From: Candidatus Pacearchaeota archaeon
GTDB lineage: Archaea > Nanobdellota > Nanobdellia > Pacearchaeales > GW2011-AR1
Reading direction: 5' to 3'
Assembly: GCA_014728565.1 (NCBI GenBank)
Contig: WJLK01000048.1
Coordinates: forward strand, 1-15,304
Length of the DNA stretch: 15,304 nucleotides
Both the position numbers and the translations under genes were made by a program. Positions 8,501 to 14,422 of the stretch are shown in pieces (the stretch's first letter is position 1; the number at the start of each line of letters is the position of its first letter). The notes beneath the pieces are model-generated. The model ran no database searches, was not told where the DNA came from, and saw nothing but the letters and a program-made list of their open reading frames with translations.

Positions 8501-9498
8501 AACCAACTTTCATTAGTTACATTTCCTCCCTCATAATTCCTCAATAATGCAAGACTGGAAAGATTAACAACATCACTCTCTCCTCTTGTTGTTACATTAA
8601 TTATACACTGATTGCTAGTATTTTCCTGGAAAATAGCGTTATTACAATCAGTTGCATCAATACTCAATTCACTAAGAACATTAAAAACAATCAACCCAGA
8701 ATAATAAGTGGTTTTATTTTGAGAATAATTAGGTTCGCAATAATCTGATATACAGGTATAATTTTCACCAAAATCCATTACACTTAGATTTGCCTCATAA
8801 GAACCCACATCATTTAAAGTCGGTGTAAGATTCATCATTCCATAGCTATCATTAACAGTCACAATATCAAGAAGACTGCAATTGCCTCTATCACTCCAGA
8901 CTGCAAGTGAACAATTAACAAAAGTAAGATTAAAATAAAGAGGATAATGCTCCTCTGAAGGTTCATCAGTTGCATTTATATACTCCAGAAATACCTGAGA
9001 CTGAGATACATTATATGATGATGATACATTTGAAAATTCGGGAGCATCATTAGTGGCATTAATCATGTAGTAAAAAACATCAGTTTGTCCTGCCCTATCA
9101 GGTTCATACTCAAAAACCTCTATTGATAAATTAAACCTCCCAGTATGATTATCTTCTGTAGAGTTAACTGTCAAAATTCCAGTTGTTAAATTTAAATCAA
9201 ACCAAGTATAAAAATCAAGATCCTTATTATAAGGATGAAGAGTAGAATTAATTTCTATAATTTCCCAATACATTGTATCATTCTCAGGATCATTTGAAAT
9301 ATTGCTATAGTTATAAGTAAATAAAGGAAATTGATCTTCTTCGACAGTTGAGTTAGTTTTAGTACAACAGGTATAAGAGGGTCCTACAGCAGTTATAATG
9401 CCTGTTAATAACATTAAAAAAATAAACAAGAATATATAAGAAACACTTTTTTTTATTTTTTTGCAATTTTCATATCTCTCTTTATTTTTAACTCTCAT
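5542..9498 (-). CDS. Giant surface glycoprotein with cadherin/Ig-like repeats, 1318 aa
   Basis: A signal or anchor helix (about 20-37) follows a basic 19-residue head. The ectodomain is a string of beta domains. Repeated D-x-G-x-Y/H-x-x-x-(I/L)-x-V-x-D ends are visible near 229-241, 482-494, 577-589, 701-713 and 806-818, with a looser copy near 117-128. Linkers of the cadherin/Ig type appear (NDAPEF 150, SNEAPKW 511, DDNPVI 607). Acidic loops such as DPDGDD (542-547) suggest calcium binding. After an Asp-Pro spacer (1060-1068) and a Gly6 hinge (1070-1075) come another beta domain (about 1082-1190) and a short helical hairpin with a TPR-like GDYDRAREKAEEA (1235-1247) flanked by C1218 and C1251. 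A membrane helix (1269-1291) and a basic tail end it. I count about 100 N-X-S/T sequons by eye, none beyond 1173. The start has GGAG (9506-9509) seven bases before it. A role in adhesion or as a coat component is inferred. Confidence 0.85.
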   Translation of the reverse strand: MRVKNKERYENCKKIKKSVSYIFLFIFLMLLTGIITAVGPSYTCCTKTNSTVEEDQFPLFTYNYSNISNDPENDTMYWEIIEINSTLHPYNKDLDFYTWFDLNLTTGILTVNSTEDNHTGRFNLSIEVFEYEPDRAGQTDVFYYMINATNDAPEFSNVSSSYNVSQSQVFLEYINATDEPSEEHYPLYFNLTFVNCSLAVWSDRGNCSLLDIVTVNDSYGMMNLTPTLNDVGSYEANLSVMDFGENYTCISDYCEPNYSQNKTTYYSGLIVFNVLSELSIDATDCNNAIFQENTSNQCIINVTTRGESDVVNLSSLALLRNYEGGNVTNESWFYADNKTNSSGNIINVYINVTPGKTEVGNWTINFTAYDVSYSESLTEQINISVNRTYNDVPELEEIQDLNASIDYLTKINLTCYDDDMLIPDKNASFGFNETINFTAVILNQSNLSQELDLNDFQLVIFEMPVPGTNRSTARMEFKPNSSDVGDYTINVSAVDRDGSIDVKMFNLTVFSNEAPKWNLNTDTFVINEDDSFYINFSENVTDPDGDDFNFTYSINNDFSSFSLTEDEGIVNFTALDVDVGEHLVSINVSDGYLINETTLNFTIYNIDDNPVIETPLTVVNATVAANSNISAIENNVTTIYLYVEDDDYKIKQKDFYEENISINYTITGNNTNLFQFVKNPNFPPPDGNKAQFYAIFTPNDSDIGLYEVYVNITDNNGFNDSLQFNITISDYNFYPVLMELENKSLLVNDSLYYRINATDVEDGSSNETGNYNLTFDYGFISGDDFINDNESIFNTTTGELNMSFNDSHSGYHEINISVNDTYGNINSEIFSISVYDYPVINSPDVSYVFNLAENNSYNLTFNANHTVGDNLSYNFYIDRNGARTLRYSANYYGNGSDFIWEYSPNFSEETHGVTNLTLVVYSSNANISNISKYNDSRTWNFTINHTDSPLSFIDNIDDRSGSSPQQINLSNHFLDSDASDSVYNQTVGFTYTLINSSGGTISVEIVNWTNGTLPGITFSASQDGSGIYSVTGQEYNISNSSHIIRNVTSNNFTISLEAEDPDPDPEPDTGGGGGGSGTIPRPVAFKLIAPGHIKGYSDKEIKIPLMIQSKSTRSFSGISLNSSLYSNGSLFKDVRSYFDVDYIDRLAVGESKNVTLTLYFGENRSGSFKVVINASSRVPFYTDWAEIVLDLSPSGAGAGDTSRLILFTEEFLVENPECAEITEILNEAKEYYQQGDYDRAREKAEEAINACKRSISQKSLFKERLKGPFLISFYLLIAIVLSVLLGVSYYYFKRLKFGKIKKSVIAKSSDEKIVEGVH
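6295..6318. repeat. Four tandem hexamers encoding an Asp/Glu-Pro spacer
   Basis: Four in-register copies of [AT]TCAGG lie end to end on the + strand. Read on the minus strand in frame they give the alternating Asp-Pro/Glu-Pro spacer before the Gly6 hinge of the giant surface protein. Because the unit is six bases, gain or loss of copies keeps the reading frame, so the spacer could vary in length between strains. Confidence 0.7.
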
Positions 9499-9664
9499 CC
9501 TCTCTCTCCATTTTTTTTAAAAACTCATGAACAGCAATATCAATAAACTGTTTCTTGTTGACAAATCTAAATTTATTCTTTTCTTTTTTCAGAATTTTAT
9601 CCACATCTTCCAACAAAGAGGAATCTATCTTTACTACAGAACCTGATTCTTTATTTTTCTTCAT
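9488..9664 (-). CDS. Small ribbon-helix-helix DNA-binding protein, 58 aa
   Basis: The fold reads directly from the translation. A basic start (MKKNKESG) leads to a beta strand SVVKID (9-14), helix A SSLLEDVDKILKKEK (15-29), a basic turn NKFRFVN (30-36) and helix B KKQFIDIAVHEFLKKM (37-52), ending in a short acidic tail. Length and pattern (V-x-I-D-x-x-L, then an 'FV-x-x-x-x-F-I-x-x-A' helix) match archaeal CopG/Arc-type regulators, which bind DNA as dimers through the paired strands. The stop overlaps the start of the 1318-aa surface gene by 11 bases in a GATGAG context, so the two are translationally coupled. The overlap also places a GGAG ribosome site inside this gene. It probably controls its own operon. 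An antitoxin role is unlikely because the partner is a huge exported protein and not a small toxin. Confidence 0.75.
   Translation of the reverse strand: MKKNKESGSVVKIDSSLLEDVDKILKKEKNKFRFVNKKQFIDIAVHEFLKKMEREDES
9506..9509 (-). promoter_or_regulatory. Shine-Dalgarno site of the 1318-aa gene inside the regulator gene
   Basis: The minus strand reads GGAG seven bases before the ATG at 9498, within the last codons of the ribbon-helix-helix gene. It lets ribosomes finishing the regulator re-initiate on the giant surface gene. Confidence 0.55.
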
Positions 9665-9719
9665 TAAATCTGTTAGGCTTGAATATCTCTGCCTTTAAGC
9701 AAAAGAAAAGCCTTGCTCA

Positions 9720-9731
9720 TTTATATTTAAT
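9720..9731 (-). promoter_or_regulatory. TATA-box candidate for the regulator/giant surface protein operon
   Basis: The minus strand reads ATTAAATATAAA. Its centre is about 61 bases before the ATG at 9664, which would give a leader of about 35 bases. No clear Shine-Dalgarno lies in that leader. The AT-rich setting makes the exact choice of box uncertain. Confidence 0.35.
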
Positions 9732-9766
9732 ATCTTCCAATCCCTAAGTTAGAGGAACTGAATTTT

Positions 9767-9802
9767 AGTTACTTAAAGTTACTATTAATAACGAAAAGTA
9801 AC
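9767..9802. repeat. AGTTACT repeat cluster, possible operator or 3'-end stem
   Basis: On the + strand AGTTACT occurs at 9767-9773 and 9777-9783, exactly ten bases apart (one helix turn). An inverted AGTAAC follows at 9797-9802. The cluster lies between the 700-aa stop and the predicted promoter of the ribbon-helix-helix gene, ending about 35 bases upstream of its TATA element. Ribbon-helix-helix proteins commonly bind short repeats at such spacing, so autoregulation is plausible. The inverted pair could instead form a weak 6-bp stem at the 3' end of the 700-aa transcript. Confidence 0.4.
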
Positions 9803-9815
9803 CTTTTAAATCTTT

Positions 9816-11918
9816 TTATTGTTTGTTATTTTTAAGATTTTTAGCAGAATCTTTACTATCTGATTTAGATTTGCTATATTGAGAAGCTAAAATTGATTTT
9901 TTCTTTGCAATCCTCTCGTATATCTTCCTTGTCTTAGAATATCTAATCATCATTATTATAACAAAAATAATTGCAAGTATGAACATTATAAAAAAGCTAA
10001 AAATAAGAACTGTTTTAATTGAAATAGGAACTGGTATCTCTCTAATACAAGGAGGGCAAGGACCACCACAATCAATTCCCTTTTCTCCCTGATTTTGTAT
10101 TCCATCAGAACAAGTAGGACAAGGTTTACAAGGACCTCCACAATCAACTAATACCTCACAAGCTCCATGATGACAATTTTGAATTCCATCATTACAATTT
10201 GGCTCTCTAGTAAAAAAACACTCTCTAATTACTCCAGGTTTAGTCTCATTAGTTCCACAATGATTAAGATCAGTGCAATTTCTTATCTGATAACCACAAG
10301 ATTTTTTATTCCAGTCAAATAAATCACACCTGCTTCTTATTAATAATTCGTAAACACTGCTTATATTTCCAATATTTACAGCCTCCTCTAAATTCATGCA
10401 TTTACTCCAGACTTCACAACCCCATTTCTCCTCACAGTGAATGCTTATTCCACCACCTCCACCACCTCCAGGAGTTTCACAAGGAACATGAGAAATACTG
10501 ATATTCCACTGCACAGAATCATTTAATAATCCATCAGTAATCTCTGATTTTATAGGAAAAACACCAGAAACACCACAACCAAAGCTATAACAAAATTCAT
10601 CATAATTCTGGCCAGGGACATAGGCATCATACTCTTTTAATGAATCTCCCGCATACCAGTAGGTATCAATTGCTGGACCATCTGGATCATATTTAGTTAT
10701 ATTAAAACATAACCTGGTTGTCCCCTCTGCATTAAAAATCAGTGAAAGTGGATAATAAGAAATTATAACAGGTGCTCTGTTCTCATTAGTAACAGTTAAA
10801 CTAAAATTAACACAACCCTGCTCTGAAAAAGGACTTCCATAAGCAGAACACAAACTAACATTTGGATGAGGATTTGATAAACCATTATCAATAGCGCAAA
10901 TCTCTATGCTATGAAAGTAACTACTACTATTACCGCATAAACCACTCTCATTAGCAGTGTAATTAATAATACCATTATCACTTATATTAAACAATCTACA
11001 ACTAGAATTAGAAAAGCTTACATTAAAAGTCAAATTACCAGTATAATTATAAAACTCACTTGAATTACTTACATCATATATAAAATCCTCTGTATCATTA
11101 GCTCTCACCTGATAGTAAAAACTACTGTTTTCTCCTGTTGTCCATAATGTTCTAACACTTATATGTTCTACCTCAGGTTCATTGTTAACAGCAATGACTG
11201 TTATATTAAGGGATTTTGAATCAGCATATTCATTATCATCAACAGAAACATTCTCTGGATAAGTATGCCATCCAGAATAAGGACCTCCTGCATCGTCTTT
11301 ACTTAAGGTTCCTGAAAAAATCTCATAGATTATCCTAGTTAAATTATATCTACTTCCAGAATCAATAAAAAAAGGACTTGTTGGATACTGAGGATTCAAA
11401 CCACTCAATAAATTATCTTCATCACTATCATCTGCCCAAAAAGTAGTGCTAAAACCTCCTTTTTCACAGGCAAAATATTCATCAGAAAGATTACCAATAA
11501 GTGGAGCAGAGTTATTGACATGAATATAAAAATAAACACTTGCATTAAAAACTCTTCCAAGAGAGTCATTTGCATAAACCATTAATTTATTACTCCAACG
11601 AGACGCATTAATACTGCTATTAGGTGTAAAAGAGACATTCTCATAAACAATCCACCCGTGTTTCAAATCAACAAGGGTATACCACCAATTTTCTACACTA
11701 CCCTCTGCAGAAACATTTAAATCAAGAGGATAACTATCATTCATAGTGAAATTATAAGTTCTATTTTCAGGACTGTGAATATTTAACTGAAAACCTCCTA
11801 AATCAATATACACCTCTCCTGAATGATACCCTGTTATGGTTTTTTCTAATAAAAAATAATTTATTATAAGTATTAATAATAAAGCCAAAGCTATAAATAT
11901 GAAATTCCTCTTTTTCAT
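9816..11918 (-). CDS. Large surface protein: Ig-like ectodomain, poly-Gly hinge, Cys-rich stalk, C-terminal anchor, 700 aa
   Basis: This is probably a glycosylated cell-surface protein. In order: membrane helix 6-23; the motif TGYHSGEVYI (29-38), similar to that of the 211- and 215-aa proteins; a beta-rich ectodomain to about 480 with Ig/cadherin-like joints (NNSAPL 135-140, NNEPEV 245-250, NRAPVI 380-385); a Gly7 hinge (484-490); and a cysteine-rich stalk. The stalk starts with W-G-C-x-x-W-x-x-C (499-507), like a thrombospondin-type repeat, then R-N-C-T-D-x-x-x-C-G-T (546-556). It ends with two C-x-DGIQN units (from 575 and 603), each followed by DCGGPC-x-x-C. A second helix (634-658) and a Lys/Ser-rich cytoplasmic tail close it. 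I count about 33 sequons by eye. With both helices retained, the N- and C-termini would lie on the same side. The 38-base gap before its start has a TATTTAAG at leaderless distance, so an internal promoter is possible. No enzyme motif is seen. Confidence 0.85.
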   Translation of the reverse strand: MKKRNFIFIALALLLILIINYFLLEKTITGYHSGEVYIDLGGFQLNIHSPENRTYNFTMNDSYPLDLNVSAEGSVENWWYTLVDLKHGWIVYENVSFTPNSSINASRWSNKLMVYANDSLGRVFNASVYFYIHVNNSAPLIGNLSDEYFACEKGGFSTTFWADDSDEDNLLSGLNPQYPTSPFFIDSGSRYNLTRIIYEIFSGTLSKDDAGGPYSGWHTYPENVSVDDNEYADSKSLNITVIAVNNEPEVEHISVRTLWTTGENSSFYYQVRANDTEDFIYDVSNSSEFYNYTGNLTFNVSFSNSSCRLFNISDNGIINYTANESGLCGNSSSYFHSIEICAIDNGLSNPHPNVSLCSAYGSPFSEQGCVNFSLTVTNENRAPVIISYYPLSLIFNAEGTTRLCFNITKYDPDGPAIDTYWYAGDSLKEYDAYVPGQNYDEFCYSFGCGVSGVFPIKSEITDGLLNDSVQWNISISHVPCETPGGGGGGGISIHCEEKWGCEVWSKCMNLEEAVNIGNISSVYELLIRSRCDLFDWNKKSCGYQIRNCTDLNHCGTNETKPGVIRECFFTREPNCNDGIQNCHHGACEVLVDCGGPCKPCPTCSDGIQNQGEKGIDCGGPCPPCIREIPVPISIKTVLIFSFFIMFILAIIFVIIMMIRYSKTRKIYERIAKKKSILASQYSKSKSDSKDSAKNLKNNKQ

Positions 11919-11956
11919 AAAAGAACTAAAGAAAATGCTCTTAAATACTTTTTGTA

Positions 11957-12400
11957 CTAATTTTTTATTCTAGTATTTCTAATCTCAATTACAATACTTC
12001 CTTTGTAAACACCTTTTTGAGTTCCATGAGGAGGACTAAAATAAACAATCATATCTTTACTTCCTCCCTCTCTTAAAACAAAAGAATTTTCATTAATAAC
12101 CAATAAATCCTTTATATCTCCTTTTGCATAAACATTAACCTGAACATCCTGGGTATAAACATTTTTAAGATTAAATTCTTTTTTCCCATTATTTCCAGGA
12201 GGAATAACTCCAAACTTAAAAGCAGTTCCATTTATCTCTATACCAACACTACGACGCTCTCCAACAGTTCCTTCAGCATAAATCTCTTTTTTTTGAATAA
12301 CTGAAATAAAATCCAGAAAATTACTAAATAAAAAAACAGATAAAAGGAAGATTATTGCAAAAAGAATCAAGACAATCATAAAAATTTTTTTATTTTTCAT
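11957..12400 (-). CDS. N-anchored single Ig-like domain protein, 147 aa
   Basis: The function is unknown. Residues 6-28 are an N-terminal membrane helix after a basic head (MKNKK). About 115 exported residues follow with a clear beta-sandwich pattern: FKFGVIPPGN (61-70), FNLKN (76-80), VNVYAKGD (88-95), FSPPHG (121-126), and a last strand GVYKGSIVIEIR (130-141). The stretch from YAKGD to the end aligns with residues 61-107 of the upstream 386-aa protein (YATGD ... IKVRE), so the two share a domain. There is only one sequon (N57) and no cysteine, unlike the surface giants nearby, so it may sit close to the membrane as part of a complex. The ATG follows the upstream stop after one base with no clear ribosome site, which suggests translational coupling. 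Confidence 0.8.
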   Translation of the reverse strand: MKNKKIFMIVLILFAIIFLLSVFLFSNFLDFISVIQKKEIYAEGTVGERRSVGIEINGTAFKFGVIPPGNNGKKEFNLKNVYTQDVQVNVYAKGDIKDLLVINENSFVLREGGSKDMIVYFSPPHGTQKGVYKGSIVIEIRNTRIKN

Positions 12401-12401
12401 C

Positions 12402-13562
12402 TTAAGTTTTTTTACTCTTTTTAATTGATCTCTTCATTAAGATATAAACTACAAAAGCTGTTATAGCTATAATAGCAATTAAAGAAAGAACAACAACAGT
12501 TGTGATTATTACAACAGTAAATAACTCTCCCTCTGGTTTTACTATCTCTACATCAACAATTTTAGAGTTTGACTCTCCATTGTAAAAGATAGTTATGTTA
12601 GCCTTGTAATATCCAACATCTAACCCATCAGAATTAAAAAATCCCTCCAAAATCTCTTTTTTCCATCTACCTAGCTGAATTGAAGGTGTCTTAAAAAAAT
12701 CCACCTGATTCCCGTCCTTGCTTACATTTACTTCAGCATAGATATTATCAAGGTCATTATTCCATTTACTTTCAACTTCTACAAAAAATTTGTTTATTCC
12801 AGTATTATTTACTTTTTTTGTCCAATCAATAATATCAACATGCAAGGTGCCTACCCTAAGATAAGTACTCCTATTTGCCTTGAATTTTCCACCAAAATCA
12901 ACCAATGCAGTTGAATTATAGAATCCAGATTTATAATAACATCCTCCAATCTCCCTTGTAAAAAGATGTTCATCATTTGTTTTCATATGAACTCCTCCTA
13001 AATTAAAAGTATCAACAAGTTCATCATCAGAATAAACCAAAACCTCAGGTATTGCATATATATCTTCATATCCTAAACTAATAACACCAAGCTGAATATC
13101 TGTAGGTTCTCCCTCATTAACATCTCTTATTTCAAAAGTTTTTATCAAGGCATATTTCCCTGGATATGGAACCTTAATAATTATTTTTGCTCCTACTTCA
13201 AGTCTTGTTACTATACCTCTCCTACTTTCATTAACCTTCTCTCTAACTTTGATGTACAAAACATTTGGTCCAGGTTTGCTTGCTTCCTCTGGCAAATCAA
13301 TATATGCTGTAAAGGATCTATGATCTTTAGTTAAATTTACTCTATCAAATCTAACATATTCTGAAAAATCTCCAGTAGCATAAACTTCAAGTTCCTCTGA
13401 CCTTCCACCCATTGCTCTAAAATTAGCAAAATATTTTTTTCCAGCCTCAAAATCCAAACGAATCTTAGCAGGAGTCATACCCAGGTAAGCTGAAACACTG
13501 AAACAATTTAACATAATAATCATTAAAAAAATAAAAAATAATCCTCTTTTTTTCATTATCAT
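12402..13562 (-). CDS. Type I membrane protein with Ig-like beta domains, 386 aa
   Basis: I do not recognise a named family. Residues 1-25 are a cleavable-type signal peptide (basic start, hydrophobic core, SVSA at 22-25), and 347-376 is a C-terminal membrane helix followed by a basic tail (KRSIKKSKKT), so about 320 residues lie outside. The first outer domain begins TPAKIRLDF-x-x-G (30-41), a start often seen in Ig-like, chaperone-like or WxL-partner-like beta sandwiches. It continues through YATGDFSEYVRF (61-72) to a P-x-x-A-x-x-x-G-P-x-x-L block. At least one more beta domain follows (about 135-340). There are two cysteines in the mature part region (C208 and the signal-peptide C20). The gene lies one base from the 147-aa gene, which encodes a similar domain, so the two products may act together in the envelope. 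A transport or receptor role is possible but unsupported. Confidence 0.8.
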   Translation of the reverse strand: MIMKKRGLFFIFLMIIMLNCFSVSAYLGMTPAKIRLDFEAGKKYFANFRAMGGRSEELEVYATGDFSEYVRFDRVNLTKDHRSFTAYIDLPEEASKPGPNVLYIKVREKVNESRRGIVTRLEVGAKIIIKVPYPGKYALIKTFEIRDVNEGEPTDIQLGVISLGYEDIYAIPEVLVYSDDELVDTFNLGGVHMKTNDEHLFTREIGGCYYKSGFYNSTALVDFGGKFKANRSTYLRVGTLHVDIIDWTKKVNNTGINKFFVEVESKWNNDLDNIYAEVNVSKDGNQVDFFKTPSIQLGRWKKEILEGFFNSDGLDVGYYKANITIFYNGESNSKIVDVEIVKPEGELFTVVIITTVVVLSLIAIIAITAFVVYILMKRSIKKSKKT

Positions 13563-13583
13563 ATAATTTTAAGAAGAAAATAA

Positions 13584-13591
13584 TTTTTATA
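13584..13591 (-). promoter_or_regulatory. TATA box at leaderless spacing before the 386-aa gene
   Basis: The minus strand reads GAAAAGTATAAAAATTA, with core TATAAAAA and a purine-rich stretch where the BRE is expected. The core centre is about 26 bases upstream of the A of the ATG at 13562, exactly the normal TATA-to-transcription-start distance in archaea. The messenger would then start at the start codon. No Shine-Dalgarno is present. It probably serves the 386/147/700-aa set. Confidence 0.6.
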
Positions 13592-13626
13592 CTTTTCTAT
13601 TTTCAGCATAATTTTCCATAAGCTAA

Positions 13627-14262
13627 TTAAGCTGCAGTTCCTGTAAAAGTTATTAAATCAGATTGAACACCGAGTTTAGTTGTATCATTGGGAACTGTCA
13701 AAAGAACATCTACAAAAACTTCATTATTACTCTCGTAATAACTAAGTTCCTCACAAAACAAATCCCCAGGAGAGGTCTTATTAACATCATACCACAAACT
13801 AATATTAAAAAAGGGATTATAACAACTGCCACTCTCTTTATCTGAAACATTTATTTTATACTCCTCATTTGAAGAACTAAAGCTCTCAAAAAAATCATGA
13901 GCATCTTTATCAGTTTTTATATACAATGAACAATTAACACTCCCTATATTCTTAACAATGATCCCTTTAGCATTTTCTCCACTCCAGTTTCCTCTTTCTA
14001 CAACACCTGTATCATTTCCAGAAGTATATAGAGTTGCATTGGGATAACTATCATTAATCTGACCACTTCCCCAGTCAATTATGTCTCTTGTAACCTCTAA
14101 AACCACAGATTCAAGAACAGTTATGTTAACATACCCAGTTGTATATCCAGAATAAGATTTTTTAAAATCAGAAATTTTAAACAGAGTAACTGAAATATTG
14201 ATTAAACTAACCAGAAGGATAATCACTGACAATGTGAGTAAAAGATTCTTATGTTCAACCAT
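13627..14262 (-). CDS. Secreted or membrane-anchored beta-rich protein, 211 aa (paralogue of the previous gene)
   Basis: The function is unknown. Residues 6-28 form one hydrophobic N-terminal helix, followed by GYTTGYVNI (39-47), the same motif as in the 215-aa neighbour. The exported part keeps the neighbour's landmarks: DWGSG (63-67), GNWS (91-94), NIGSVNCSL (105-113), and a cysteine pair, C147 and C170, in matching contexts (GSC / LFC), probably a disulphide. A third cysteine, C111, has no partner in the neighbour. There are about ten N-X-S/T sequons. The C-terminus (TFTGTAA) is plain, with no membrane helix or sorting signal, so the protein is held by the N-terminal helix or released by cleavage after it. 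It has its own promoter and ribosome site rather than being coupled to its paralogue, so the two could be expressed at different levels. Confidence 0.8.
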   Translation of the reverse strand: MVEHKNLLLTLSVIILLVSLINISVTLFKISDFKKSYSGYTTGYVNITVLESVVLEVTRDIIDWGSGQINDSYPNATLYTSGNDTGVVERGNWSGENAKGIIVKNIGSVNCSLYIKTDKDAHDFFESFSSSNEEYKINVSDKESGSCYNPFFNISLWYDVNKTSPGDLFCEELSYYESNNEVFVDVLLTVPNDTTKLGVQSDLITFTGTAA

Positions 14263-14304
14263 ATTTCAAAACCTCTTTATCTTTATAATTAAAAAGAATC
14301 GTAT

Positions 14305-14312
14305 TTTATAAA
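14305..14312 (-). promoter_or_regulatory. TATA box of the 211-aa gene
   Basis: The minus strand reads AATATTTATAAAATAC with the core TTTATAAA. The centre is 46 bases before the ATG at 14262, which predicts a start near 14282 and a leader of about 20 bases. That leader contains a Shine-Dalgarno site (AAGAGGT, 14271-14277) eight bases before the ATG, so promoter and ribosome site agree. Confidence 0.6.
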
Positions 14313-14352
14313 TATTGTTCATATCAAATTCCCACTATTCATATACTAAATC

Positions 14353-14422
14353 AAAATAAAAAATCTGCAATTTAATTAAACTTCAGTTATTATTTTATGA
14401 AAATTAATTAATTAATAAAAAT
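14353..14422 (-). terminator. Probable T-rich termination region after the 215-aa gene
   Basis: Directly after the stop the transcript strand has a T5 run and an ATTA tandem tract (14403-14416), then a T6 plus T4 tract at 14353-14364. Archaeal termination commonly uses U-rich runs without a strong hairpin. The next gene has its own promoter, so an end of transcription here makes sense. The whole region is AT-rich, so runs of T are expected by chance. Confidence 0.35.

Noticed and set aside
9488..9664. Ribbon-helix-helix protein as the antitoxin of a toxin-antitoxin pair
   Set aside because: The coupled downstream gene encodes a 1318-residue exported protein, and no small toxin-like gene lies next to it.
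12402..14262. Class III (type IV pilin-like) signal peptides on the small exported proteins
   Set aside because: No charged residue plus Gly cleavage site precedes the hydrophobic helices. They look like ordinary anchors or signal peptides.
14401..14417. ATTA tandem tract as a microsatellite or origin element
   Set aside because: It is short and in a very AT-rich spacer, so background composition explains it.
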